Shown: positions 1 to 6,489, counted from the stretch's first letter. The stretch: DNA of 9,051 nucleotides from Oscillospiraceae bacterium (GCA_022792755.1 JAAWBP010000068.1:1-9051); one strand, 5' to 3'. Program-made: numbers and translations. Notes: a model not told the origin generated them from the letters alone.

Positions 1-41
1 CGCCTACCGTTATGGCAGCCTTTAAGGGTACTTGCGTACCA
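1..41 (-). promoter_or_regulatory. Start of a structured 5' leader running off the left edge
   Basis: The RNA predicted from the promoter at 47-75 begins with two compact hairpins. One is GGTAC-GCAA-GTACC (40-27). The other is CTGCC-ATAAC-GGTAG (18-4, one G-U pair). The second hairpin and the following GGCG loosely recall the conserved CC..AGAC.GUAGG.G segment of the ribosomal protein L10 leader (rplJ), but I cannot confirm this from 40 nt. It could equally be another cis-regulatory leader or a small RNA. Confidence 0.35.
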
Positions 42-46
42 CCTTG

Positions 47-75
47 ATTCTACAACATTCGTCAGGGGTTGTCAA
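47..75 (-). promoter_or_regulatory. Leftward sigma-A promoter (TTGACA-17-TAGAAT)
   Basis: Read on the minus strand, TTGACA lies at 75-70 and TAGAAT at 52-47, with exactly 17 bp between them. Transcription would start near position 40 and leave the window on the left. The -35 box touches the inverted repeat module at 77-99. The transcription unit it serves is outside the window. Confidence 0.75.
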
Positions 76-76
76 T

Positions 77-99
77 GACCCGTGGCCGGGCGGGACAAA
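77..99 (-). repeat. Inverted copy of the B-repeat tail
   Basis: Read on the minus strand, this 23-bp segment matches the tail shared by the two B repeats at 6843-6865 and 6940-6962 at 19 of 23 positions. It is a third, diverged copy about 6 kb away in the opposite orientation, lying directly next to the leftward promoter. A GC-rich inverted repeat (about 102-119, CGGCGG with CCGCCG) follows it, similar to the hairpins beside the copy near 6265-6329. This shows the element is dispersed, not a local tandem duplication. Confidence 0.6.
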
Positions 100-164
100 C
101 GCGGCGGGGAATCTCCGCCGAATCCGGCCAAGCGCAAAACGGCTTTCAGCTACAAAAGCACAGC

Positions 165-197
165 AAAGGCTCCCCTGGCAAAACCGGGGGAGCCTTT
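165..197 (-). terminator. Strong hairpin downstream of the spore-coat pair
   Basis: A 14-bp stem (165-178 with 184-197, one G-U pair) closes a CAAAA loop. The stem ends in AAA/TTT, so it could stop transcription from either side. The T-rich tail is better on the plus strand (TTTGTTT). On the minus strand, smaller A/T-flanked hairpins lie between it and the coat gene stop, around 198-235. Confidence 0.6.
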
Positions 198-242
198 GTT
201 TAAAAAAGACAGGCCGTCTAAAAAACACGCTGTTTCGTTGTT

Positions 243-488
243 TTACTGGGCGCTGAATTTCTGCTTCACGGAATTGATCTTATTCTGTTCCGCCTGTTCG
301 GTGGGATACCATCCTTTTGCCATCATTTTGTCATAGATAGCGTCCTGCATACACAGCGCATCGTTCAAAGCGGTATTGAAGACCTGGTGGACGTTCGAGG
401 TAGAAGACTCGATCGAGCCGTGCATAAACAGGTCGCAGGCTCCTTTTTCCAAAAGGAGGATATTTTCCATCAAATTTTTATCATCCAT
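243..488 (-). CDS. CotF-family spore coat protein (81 aa)
   Basis: This small coat protein is of the CotF-like type found in Clostridia and is expected in the outer spore layers. The family has helical, ferritin-like features. The N-terminal half carries LLLEKGACDLFMHGSIESST (residues 12-31) and VHQVFNTALNDALCMQDAIY (33-52). The C-terminal signature is MMAKGWYPTEQAEQNKI (55-71). There is no signal peptide or membrane segment, as expected for proteins assembled from the mother-cell cytosol. The ATG at 488 has an AAAGGAG site about 10 nt upstream. It is the second gene of a pair, 22 nt after the stop of the 57-aa gene, and a hairpin terminator follows at 165-197. Family identification is from motif recognition; the precise coat layer is unknown. 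Confidence 0.85.
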   Translation of the reverse strand: MDDKNLMENILLLEKGACDLFMHGSIESSTSNVHQVFNTALNDALCMQDAIYDKMMAKGWYPTEQAEQNKINSVKQKFSAQ

Positions 489-510
489 GTGCTTCGATCT
501 CCTTTCTCAA

Positions 511-684
511 TTAAAGCAAGCCGTAAAAGCTCTGAAAAATCTGCTGATGTTTCTGCGCCATCTGCTCGATGCAGGCTTTCAGCTCCGCATCCTGGATCTG
601 GCTTGCGGTTTCTGTACACTTGGTCTGAAAATACTGCTCATGGCCCAGCGCATCTTCAACGTACAAGAGTTCTTTGGTGGTCAT
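511..684 (-). CDS. Small spore-coat-associated protein (57 aa)
   Basis: The protein begins MTTKELLYVEDALGHEQYF and is almost entirely amphipathic helix, ending QKHQQIFQSFYGLL. Proteins of this size and pattern commonly sit directly beside CotF-type coat genes in Clostridia, so a spore-coat or spore-assembly role is inferred from context and helix pattern; no catalytic motif is visible. The ATG at 684 was chosen because TAGGAGGG lies 6 nt upstream. The longer in-frame reading to 783 would run back through this site and through the promoter, so it is unlikely. It is the first gene of a two-gene operon with the 81-aa coat protein. Confidence 0.8.
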   Translation of the reverse strand: MTTKELLYVEDALGHEQYFQTKCTETASQIQDAELKACIEQMAQKHQQIFQSFYGLL

Positions 685-735
685 TGGAATCCCTCCTAAA
701 TGAATTTGTCTATATTGTGGGATAAAACCGCAGCG

Positions 736-764
736 AATATACGCAGCCGATCCCCTTTTGTCAA
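736..764 (-). promoter_or_regulatory. Promoter of the spore-coat pair (TTGACA-17-TATATT)
   Basis: On the minus strand TTGACA lies at 764-759 and TATATT at 741-736, with a 17-bp spacer. The predicted start near 729 gives a leader of about 45 nt before the ATG at 684. These boxes fit vegetative sigma-A. I do not see a convincing sigma-E or sigma-K promoter, which is mildly unexpected for a coat gene. Confidence 0.7.
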
Positions 765-781
765 CCGCTGCAAACCGCATC

Positions 782-811
782 AAAAAAGGGACAATCCGTT
801 TGGATTGTCCC
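782..811 (-). terminator. Intrinsic terminator of the radical SAM gene
   Basis: On the minus strand, GGGACAATCC (811-802), a loop of AAAC and GGATTGTCCC (797-788) are followed directly by six T residues (787-782). The perfect 10-bp stem and U-run are textbook. It lies 10 nt after the stop codon at 822 and isolates this gene from the coat operon promoter. Confidence 0.93.
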
Positions 812-821
812 TCGATCCTTT

Positions 822-2381
822 CTATGCCGCCGCTTTTTCCTTCCCTGTTTCCTTTACCTTGTACTTGCGGTTGCGCAGCTTCAGGTAAATCCCCGGGAGG
901 CGCTTCCTGCCGAACCGTTTCAGCCCGCGCACGGTTTTATCCCCCGCAGTGCTGAGGAAGACCAAAAACTTGCGCGGCGTGAACCGCCCGACAAAGATGC
1001 CGTCGAGCATCTTCTCGAACACCTTCCCAAGCCCCTTCGGCATCCGGTAAGCGAGCTTGTAGAGCGTCACAAATTTCGTAAAATACCCCTCTGCAAACAG
1101 CACCTGATGCTCTGGGAACTGCTTTTGAATCAGAGGAACCTTTACGTTCTTGTCGGCCAAATCCCGGATCTCCCCGCCGTTTTCAGCAACCGCCTGCTCG
1201 GCGATTTTGGCGAGCTGCGTCATCGGGTAGGGACAGAAAATATTCGGGATCATCCGGTCGGGGTTGATCACCGCATTCAGCTTGATGGTTTTGAGGCACT
1301 TGCGGAGGTCTTCATAAGGCAGGCCGACGATGTTGTAGGTCAGCGTCGGGATGTCGTATTTTTTGAACCATTTGAAGGAGTTGATGATCTGCTCATCCGA
1401 CATGCTCCGCTTGAGGTATTTAAAGCGGATTTCCTGGTCACCCGACTCGACGCCGACGTCGATCATATAAACGCCAGCCTCCTTCATCAGCCGAACCGTC
1501 TCCTCCGTCATATTGTCCAGCCGGAGGTTGCAGGTAAAGGGCAGGTGAATCTTTTCTTTATACAGGTTCATAAAATCGGTGAACCAGTCGGTGTACATGT
1601 TGAGGATCGCATCGCGGAAATTGATATATTTGATATAAGGATGCTTCGACAGGATCGTTTGCAGGTACTCGATCGCCTTCTCGGGCTCCTTGACCCGAGC
1701 GTACCCCTTTCTGCTCGGGTAGACCATCCGCATCTGCCCGTTCCCGCAGTAGGTGCAGCTGAACAGGCAGCCGCGGGAGACCACGACGATCGCCGTCGCA
1801 ATCGAAGAGGCATCCAGGTTGTCGAAATCGAAGAGCTCGAAGTCCGACATCGGGAGCTCATTCAAATCCTGCACAAAGGGCCGGACAGGGTTTCGGATCA
1901 CGTTCCCTTCCTTATCCTTAAACCAGAGGCTTTCGATATGGGTGTAGTCCGTCCCGTCGCGGAGGGCGTTACAGAGCTCCAGCTCCGGGTATTCCCCTTC
2001 CCCGATGCAGACGCAGTCCATCCCCTCCATCTCGATCATCTCCTCGGGGGCGAGGGTCGGATGGGGGCCGCCGCAGACCGTAAAGGCGTCCGTCGCCTCC
2101 TTGACCCACTTGCACATCTTCCGCACCTGGGGAACCGCAGAGGTTCGGATGGAAAAGCCGATCACGTCCGCGTTCTCCTTCCGGAGACGCTCTTTGAATT
2201 CCTCTTCCTCCGGCGCATAGGTCAAGTGGTACAAAGCCGTTTGGTAACCGTGCTGCTTGAGGACGGCGGAGATAATCGCAATCCCCTCATGGTAGTTCCC
2301 TTTCATATCTTTCCGCTTTTCATTCCCCAGAAAATCCGGGTAGATGAACAAAAATTTCAGCGTTTTCTTTTCATCGGACAT
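822..2381 (-). CDS. B12-binding-domain radical SAM protein, substrate unknown (519 aa)
   Basis: This is a cobalamin-binding radical SAM enzyme of the BchE-like (class B methylase) layout. Residues about 1-150 form a B12-binding-type Rossmann fold, with CGGPHPTLAPEE at 103-114 and IGEGE at 126-130. The lower-axial DxHxxG histidine motif of MetH is absent, as is usual in this class. Residues about 195-400 form the radical SAM barrel: the 4Fe-4S ligands are C205, C209 and C212 (GCLFSCTYC), and GVESG at 310-314 fits the SAM-binding region. The C-terminal part (about 400-519) is less conserved and ends in a basic stretch. The cytosolic reaction cannot be read from sequence; methylation or another radical modification of a lipid, cofactor or secondary metabolite is possible. 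It has its own promoter and terminator. An in-frame stop sits just before the ATG, so the start is well bounded, although its Shine-Dalgarno (AGGA, 12 nt away) is weak. Confidence 0.88.
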   Translation of the reverse strand: MSDEKKTLKFLFIYPDFLGNEKRKDMKGNYHEGIAIISAVLKQHGYQTALYHLTYAPEEEEFKERLRKENADVIGFSIRTSAVPQVRKMCKWVKEATDAFTVCGGPHPTLAPEEMIEMEGMDCVCIGEGEYPELELCNALRDGTDYTHIESLWFKDKEGNVIRNPVRPFVQDLNELPMSDFELFDFDNLDASSIATAIVVVSRGCLFSCTYCGNGQMRMVYPSRKGYARVKEPEKAIEYLQTILSKHPYIKYINFRDAILNMYTDWFTDFMNLYKEKIHLPFTCNLRLDNMTEETVRLMKEAGVYMIDVGVESGDQEIRFKYLKRSMSDEQIINSFKWFKKYDIPTLTYNIVGLPYEDLRKCLKTIKLNAVINPDRMIPNIFCPYPMTQLAKIAEQAVAENGGEIRDLADKNVKVPLIQKQFPEHQVLFAEGYFTKFVTLYKLAYRMPKGLGKVFEKMLDGIFVGRFTPRKFLVFLSTAGDKTVRGLKRFGRKRLPGIYLKLRNRKYKVKETGKEKAAA

Positions 2382-2400
2382 GAAACAACATCATCCTAAC

Positions 2401-2414
2401 TTTTGAATTCAAAA
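2401..2414. promoter_or_regulatory. 14-bp perfect palindrome in the radical SAM gene leader
   Basis: TTTTGAATTCAAAA is a perfect palindrome located about 10-23 nt downstream of the predicted transcription start of the radical SAM gene. The position would suit a repressor operator. The A/T-rich composition also makes chance possible. Confidence 0.3.
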
Positions 2415-2430
2415 ATCTGCATATAAAATT

Positions 2431-2459
2431 ATTGTACCACACCGCGCATCGTCTTTCAA
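2431..2459 (-). promoter_or_regulatory. Promoter of the radical SAM gene (TTGAAA-17-TACAAT)
   Basis: On the minus strand TTGAAA lies at 2459-2454 and TACAAT at 2436-2431, with a 17-bp spacer. It lies in the 92-bp gap after the pterin-binding methyltransferase gene. I see no intrinsic terminator in that gap, so the radical SAM gene may also receive read-through from the methionine operon. Confidence 0.78.
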
Positions 2460-2473
2460 TGGCCGTAGCAAAA

Positions 2474-3268
2474 TTAATCTTTCTGTGTCTCGCGGTATCC
2501 GGACAGGTACTCCATGCAGAATTCATCCCTGCCGCCGACCAGCTCCGCAGCCAGCAGCGCCATTTTTGCCTCGGTGCTCGTGACATCCATAATCGCCGCA
2601 TCCAGCCCGGCACAGACAGCGGCCGCAAGAAAGGCCGCGTTGACATACCGGCGCTTCGGCAGCCCGAAGGAGACGTTCGACATCCCGCCGACGAGATGGA
2701 CGTCCGGGTACTCCGCGCGGAGCTGCGCCGCCGCTTTCAGGGAATGAACCGCCGCGCCGGAGTCAGTCGACAGGGCTTCTACAATCAAGTCGATGTAAAT
2801 CCGATCCTGCCCCACGCCGTTTTCCTCGAGCCTTGCAATCACCCTGCGGGCGTTTTCCACCCGCCTTTCCGCGTCTTTGGGAATTCCATTTTCATCCATC
2901 GGAAGGGCGATCACCCCCGCACCGGCCTGCTGAACCAACGGGAGCATCCCCTCAAACCGGGCAGGCTCCAAGGTGATGGAATTGATGATCGGCCTTTCGA
3001 GCTCAAGCCGCTTCAAAACCGCCGCAATCGCCGCAGGATTGACCGAGTCAAGCACCAGCGGCGTTTTGCAGACGCTCTGCACCTGCTCTGCCGCCCAGAT
3101 CAGCTTCTCAGTTTCGTCGGCAAACATTCCAGCGTTTAAATCCAGATAATCCGCCCCGCAGTCCGTCTGCCTGAGCGCCATATTTTTGATGTAATCCGCA
3201 TCCATCTCCTGAAACGCCTTCTGGGCGGACGGAACGGAACTGTTCAATTTCTCCCCAATGATCAGCAT
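2474..3268 (-). CDS. Pterin-binding (methyl-THF:corrinoid) methyltransferase, stand-alone (264 aa)
   Basis: This is a DHPS-like TIM barrel of the AcsE / MetH-folate-domain family, which moves the methyl group of 5-methyl-tetrahydrofolate to a Co(I) corrinoid. Visible landmarks are GEKLN (5-9), GADYLDLNAG (39-48), LDSVNPAA (73-80), INSIT (95-99) and VGGMSNVSFGLPKR (193-206), the last being the typical GlSNvSfGlP pterin-pocket motif. Its length of about 260 aa equals one complete barrel with nothing fused. The ATG is 1 bp after the stop of the upstream homocysteine methyltransferase-MTHFR gene, and its AAGGAGG site lies within that gene's last codons, so the two are translationally coupled. The context implies it supplies the folate-demethylating half of a split methionine synthase. 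The corrinoid carrier itself is not in this window. Confidence 0.88.
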   Translation of the reverse strand: MLIIGEKLNSSVPSAQKAFQEMDADYIKNMALRQTDCGADYLDLNAGMFADETEKLIWAAEQVQSVCKTPLVLDSVNPAAIAAVLKRLELERPIINSITLEPARFEGMLPLVQQAGAGVIALPMDENGIPKDAERRVENARRVIARLEENGVGQDRIYIDLIVEALSTDSGAAVHSLKAAAQLRAEYPDVHLVGGMSNVSFGLPKRRYVNAAFLAAAVCAGLDAAIMDVTSTEAKMALLAAELVGGRDEFCMEYLSGYRETQKD

Positions 3269-3269
3269 T

Positions 3270-5009
3270 TTAAAATTCCTCCTTGATTCTCTCGATGATG
3301 TCGCAAATTAACCCCGCCCGCTGAAAAGGGGTGATCAGATAAAAGCCGTCGACCAGGCCGGCGATCTGCCGCGCCGTCCGGACGGAGAGCTCCACTGCAA
3401 GGGCCTCTGCCTCCTCCCGGGAGCAGTTTTCATAACGGGAAACGGTTTCTGCGGGGATATTGATCCCGGAAATCTCATTGTTGACAAAGCAGGCGTTTCG
3501 GTAACTGACCAGCGGCATGATCCCGCCGAACAGCTCTGCCGAAAGCGCCTTCCGCGCCAGCTCCAGGTTGGCGCAGCCCTCCTCGGTAAAGACCGGCTGG
3601 GTCAGAAACCGGACAGCCCCGGCCGCTTCCTTCCGCTTGGCCCGCTCCAGTTCGGCGGCGAAATTCGCGGCGTTGACGTTCAGCGCCGCGGCGGTTTCGA
3701 TCGGAGACGCCTCCAGCGCCTCTTGATTCAAATCCCGGATAAAGGCGAGCAGCTTTTCAGAGTTGAAGTTGAACACCCCTTTGACCTTGTTCCGGTCTTC
3801 CGCCGCAATCGGGTCGCCGGTGACCACCAGAACCTGCCGGATCCCTTCGATCCCGAGCCCCAGCAGGAGCGCCTTGGTCGCGTTGAGATTCCGGTCGCGG
3901 CAGGTGAGATGGGGCATGACCGCCATGCCGTATCTGCTCCGCAGCAAAGCCGCCAGCATACTGCTGTCCACCCGCGCGCGTGCGACCGGACAGTCGGCGA
4001 TGGTCAGCCAATTGATTCCCGCATCCCAAAGCGCCGACGCCGCCTGAAAAAAGCGCTCGGCCTTGGCGTCCATCGGGGAATCGAGCTCAACTGCGAATTT
4101 TTTAGAGCCGAAGCCCGAAGAAAGCGGGCGTTCAATCGGATGAAAAACGGACGGCTTGGAGACGGGATGAGGGCTTGAAGCCGCTCCGCGGAGCCTCTCA
4201 GCCATCAGCCGGATGTGCTCCGGGGTCGTCCCGCAGCAGCCGCCGAGGATCGAAACCCCGCACCCTTTGATTTTTTCCATCTGCTCTGCAAAGTATGCAG
4301 GGGCGTTTTCAAAAACCGTCCTGCCCCCGCTGACGCTCGGATATCCGGCGTTCGGCATAATCGAGACCGGCTTGCCGCCAAGCTTCATCTCCTCTGCGAT
4401 GCGGAGCAGATGCATAGGCCCGCAGGTGCAGTTGAAGCCGTAGGCGTCGACCGCCTCCGCCGTTAAGAGCGCCTTTTCGATTTCCGCGGCGGGGATGCCG
4501 CTGGTGGTGTACCGATCCGCCATCACCGTGCATTCCGCGATCACATACCCCTCCGGACAGAGCTGTTTGACTTCCTCGGCCAGGCGGATCAGAATCCGAT
4601 ATTCATGGAAGGTTTCGAACAGGAACCGGCTGACCCCTTCCTCCAGAAAAACCCGGATGATCCGCTGGTATTCCGCCCACTCCTCCTCTTCAGAAGAGAG
4701 CGAGACCGGGCCGACACTTGCGAAAACTGCGGCCTTCTCCCCCGCCGCTTCCTTCGCGAGCCGGCACCCCGCCCGGAGGATTGATTCGACCGTTTTCCAC
4801 TCCGCACCCAGCGCACCGGAATTCGCGCCGAAGGTGTTGGTCTTGACCGCACTCGCCCCCGCCCGGATATAGGCCTGATGCGCCGCCAGCACCCGTTCGG
4901 GATAAAGGAGGTTGCTGGATTCGCAGCGGGTCACCGACATATGATATTGGTCTGCGAGGTAGGTTCCCATCGCCCCGTCGAAGAGATAAAGCAGCCCTTG
5001 TTCTTTCAT
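3270..5009 (-). CDS. Homocysteine S-methyltransferase / methylenetetrahydrofolate reductase fusion, YitJ-like (579 aa)
   Basis: This bifunctional one-carbon/methionine enzyme is close in layout to B. subtilis YitJ (about 610 aa). Residues 1-275 are the homocysteine S-methyltransferase barrel: DGAMGT at 11-16, TNTFGAN at 57-63, and Zn ligands C194 (GFNCTCGP) plus C258 and C259 (GGCCG). A short Pro/Ser-rich linker follows (about 278-298). Residues about 300-579 are the MTHFR barrel: HLTCRDRN at 367-374, VVTGDP at 395-400, FLTQPVF at 468-474 and GINIP at 515-519. It would reduce 5,10-methylene-THF to methyl-THF and methylate homocysteine, probably with methyl groups carried by a corrinoid charged by the next gene. 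The ATG at 5009 has a GGGG site 6 nt upstream. All key residues are present and I see no frameshift. Confidence 0.92.
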   Translation of the reverse strand: MKEQGLLYLFDGAMGTYLADQYHMSVTRCESSNLLYPERVLAAHQAYIRAGASAVKTNTFGANSGALGAEWKTVESILRAGCRLAKEAAGEKAAVFASVGPVSLSSEEEEWAEYQRIIRVFLEEGVSRFLFETFHEYRILIRLAEEVKQLCPEGYVIAECTVMADRYTTSGIPAAEIEKALLTAEAVDAYGFNCTCGPMHLLRIAEEMKLGGKPVSIMPNAGYPSVSGGRTVFENAPAYFAEQMEKIKGCGVSILGGCCGTTPEHIRLMAERLRGAASSPHPVSKPSVFHPIERPLSSGFGSKKFAVELDSPMDAKAERFFQAASALWDAGINWLTIADCPVARARVDSSMLAALLRSRYGMAVMPHLTCRDRNLNATKALLLGLGIEGIRQVLVVTGDPIAAEDRNKVKGVFNFNSEKLLAFIRDLNQEALEASPIETAAALNVNAANFAAELERAKRKEAAGAVRFLTQPVFTEEGCANLELARKALSAELFGGIMPLVSYRNACFVNNEISGINIPAETVSRYENCSREEAEALAVELSVRTARQIAGLVDGFYLITPFQRAGLICDIIERIKEEF

Positions 5010-5033
5010 AAACGTCCCCTTTTTCCATAAAAG

Positions 5034-5049
5034 TGTTATAATTATAACA
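5034..5049. promoter_or_regulatory. 16-bp perfect palindrome over the methionine-operon -10 box
   Basis: TGTTATAATTATAACA is self-complementary and covers the extended -10 (TGTTATAAT) and the likely start point of the leftward operon. A dimeric repressor bound here would block transcription. The half-site resembles the PerR/Fur-type TTATAAT box, but the spacing does not match the 15-bp consensus, so I do not assign a regulator. Confidence 0.4.
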
Positions 5050-5069
5050 TAAATTCCAGATTATTGCTA
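5041..5069 (-). promoter_or_regulatory. Promoter of the methionine operon (extended -10)
   Basis: On the minus strand TATAAT (5046-5041) is preceded by TGT, giving a TGnTATAAT extended -10. The -35 candidate TAGCAA (5069-5064, 17-bp spacing) is poor, as is common for extended -10 promoters. The predicted 5' UTR is only about 25 nt, which leaves no room for an S-box riboswitch of the kind that controls B. subtilis yitJ. Confidence 0.65.
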
Positions 5070-5092
5070 TTCCTATGAAAAAACAGGCAATA

Positions 5093-5121
5093 TAGACAAC
5101 CAACCCGAACTGTATTATAAT
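5093..5121 (+). promoter_or_regulatory. Promoter of birA (TAGACA-17-TATAAT)
   Basis: TAGACA at 5093-5098 and TATAAT at 5116-5121 are separated by 17 bp, five of six and six of six matches to sigma-A boxes. Transcription from about 5128 would leave a leader of roughly 155 nt before the TTG start. It diverges from the methionine-operon promoter, about 45 bp away. Confidence 0.75.
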
Positions 5122-5283
5122 GGTTTTATCGATAAAAATGAACCGCGGCGGGGAGAAAGCAGTTTTGGCTGGAGACGCATTGCCTCCTGTGAATTGTGCG
5201 CTTCGAGAAGATGGGCTTACAGAAAAACGCCGTTTTTCCAACAGCTTGCCTGACTGCGTTTCATTCAATAATGGGGTGTCAAA
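5122..5283 (+). other. Long birA 5' leader, no known riboswitch recognised
   Basis: This stretch holds a small A/T hairpin at about 5222-5238 (GAAAAA, CGCCG, TTTTTC) and weak GGAG/CTCC pairing near 5172-5188, but no motif I recognise. The short ORF readings across it, on either strand, lack ribosome sites and look non-coding. I see no classical BirA operator (TTGTnAACC with its inverted partner). Confidence 0.4.
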
Positions 5284-6273
5284 TTGCTCAAGGATTCCAT
5301 ACTTAAAATATTAGAGGAAAACAAAGGGACGCCGGTATCCGGGCTCGTCATCGGGAAAAGGCTGGGGGTGTCGCGCAGCGCGGTTTGGAAAGGGGTCAAC
5401 CAGCTCAAAGAGGACGGGTTTTCCATCTCCTCTCTCCCCAATAAAGGCTACCTGCTGGACGAATCCGGCGGCGCGGTCCGCCCCGAGGCGGTCGGCTCCC
5501 TTCTAAACACCCGTTATCTCGGGCGGGAACTGGAAATTCTGGACACGGTCGATTCGACCAACACCTACCTGAAACGGATTTCGGACTCCCTCGCCGGAAA
5601 GAGCGGCCACACCGTGATCGCACTGCGCCAGACCGCCGGAAAGGGGCGGATGACACGGCAGTTCTACTCCCCGGCTCAGCAGGGCGTTTATATGAGCTTC
5701 TACCTGGAGCCTCATTTTGTCTTTGAAGACATCAGCCTGGTGACGATCATCGCCGTGGTCGCCGTCTGCCGCGCCATCAAAGACACCGCCGGCTTTCTCC
5801 CCGGCGTCAAGTGGGTAAACGATGTCCTCTACCAAGGGAAAAAGCTCTGCGGCATCCTGACTGAGGCCTCTGTCGAGGCGGAAAGCGGGCAGGTCAAATA
5901 CCTGGTGACAGGGATCGGCATCAACATCAACCAGGACGAAAACATGCCGGAGGAGCTGCGCGGCATCGTGGGCACACTGAACGAATTTTCAGAAAAGCCC
6001 TGTGACCGCAACTTCCTCATCGCTTCAGTGCTGAACCATTTTGAAACGCTTTTTGAAACCTATCTGTCCGGAAACCGGGCAGCGGTCTTGGCGGAGTACA
6101 AGGAGCTCCTCTGCGTCTTCGGACAGGAGTACAATATCATCTCTCTGAAAGACAGTTTTCCCGCCGTTCCGGTCGATATTGATGAAGACGCGCACCTGAT
6201 CGTCCGGGACCGCAAAGGCGTGCTGCACACCCTCAATTCAGGAGAGATCAGCATCCGGAAAAGAGCGGAGTGA
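5284..6273 (+). CDS. birA: Bifunctional biotin-[acetyl-CoA carboxylase] ligase / biotin repressor
   Basis: BirA makes biotinyl-5'-AMP, attaches biotin to carboxylase carrier domains and, in versions with an HTH, represses biotin genes. Residues 1-60 are a winged helix (LGVSRSAVWKGVNQLKEDGF at 27-46, NKGYLL at 53-58). The ligase core follows: VDSTN (89-93), the ATP/biotin loop AGKGRMTRQF (118-127), KWVNDVLYQGKKLCGILTE (176-194) and TGIGININ (209-216). The SH3-like C-terminal domain includes VRDRKGVLHTLNSGEIS (307-323). The loop differs from the common GRGRxGR consensus (K at the second position and T for the last G), but the arginines are kept. The start is TTG with a GGGGTG site 5 nt upstream; an in-frame stop at 5269-5271 and the absence of an intervening ATG support it. 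The stop codon lies in the loop of a repeat hairpin. Confidence 0.93.
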   Translation: MLKDSILKILEENKGTPVSGLVIGKRLGVSRSAVWKGVNQLKEDGFSISSLPNKGYLLDESGGAVRPEAVGSLLNTRYLGRELEILDTVDSTNTYLKRISDSLAGKSGHTVIALRQTAGKGRMTRQFYSPAQQGVYMSFYLEPHFVFEDISLVTIIAVVAVCRAIKDTAGFLPGVKWVNDVLYQGKKLCGILTEASVEAESGQVKYLVTGIGININQDENMPEELRGIVGTLNEFSEKPCDRNFLIASVLNHFETLFETYLSGNRAAVLAEYKELLCVFGQEYNIISLKDSFPAVPVDIDEDAHLIVRDRKGVLHTLNSGEISIRKRAE

Positions 6274-6279
6274 CTCCGC
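6265..6279 (+). repeat. GCGGAG-TGA-CTCCGC hairpin containing the birA stop
   Basis: This is a perfect 6-bp stem with a TGA triloop, and the loop is the birA stop codon. It closely matches GCGGAG-TGC-CTCCGC at 6315-6329, the first part of repeat A1. The repeat family therefore begins within the birA coding end and supplies its final Ala-Glu codons and stop. Confidence 0.6.
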
Positions 6280-6314
6280 GCCCGTGGCCAGGTGATCCCG
6301 GCCGAACAATCGCG

Positions 6315-6386
6315 GCGGAGTGCCTCCGCTGGCAATGCGCGATCCGCAGGCGGTACGAATAACAGCGTTGGTAACCCGCGCGGCGC
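6315..6386 (+). repeat. Repeat A, copy 1 (72 bp)
   Basis: This copy matches copy 2 (6709-6780) at 70 of 72 positions, in direct orientation. It starts with a GCGGAG-TGC-CTCCGC hairpin and ends in CCCGCGCGGCGC. It is followed by a B element. It could be a fragment of a non-autonomous mobile element or a conserved structured repeat; I see no transposase or coding signal. Confidence 0.85.
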
Positions 6387-6440
6387 CTCGCAAGACAAAA
6401 ACCTGGGTACCGGTAAAACGTTGGGGTGCGAATCACCCAC
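6387..6440 (+). repeat. Repeat B, copy 1 (diverged)
   Basis: This copy begins CTCGCAAGACAAAAACC and contains ACCGGTAAAACGTT and GTGCGAAT, aligning with the copies at 6797 and 6895. Pairing of TCGCA (6388-6392) with TGCGA (6427-6431) closes the unit. A GGGTACC/GGTACCC inverted repeat also spans this copy. Confidence 0.6.
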
Positions 6441-6489
6441 GGGGGTACCCTGCCCCGTGCGGCACATCCGTCCCGACTGATACAACGCG

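Noticed and set aside
1107..2399. 430-codon open frame on the plus strand opposite the radical SAM gene
   Set aside because: Antisense shadow produced by GC-rich codon use; the minus-strand protein has clear catalytic motifs and this frame has none.
5222..5238. A/T hairpin as terminator between the divergent promoters
   Set aside because: The stem is short and almost only A-T, the loop is inside the palindrome, and no transcript needs to end there.
4690..5268. 192-codon minus frame spanning the methionine-operon promoter
   Set aside because: It is out of frame with the homocysteine methyltransferase gene, crosses both divergent promoters, and its second half is a shadow of that gene.
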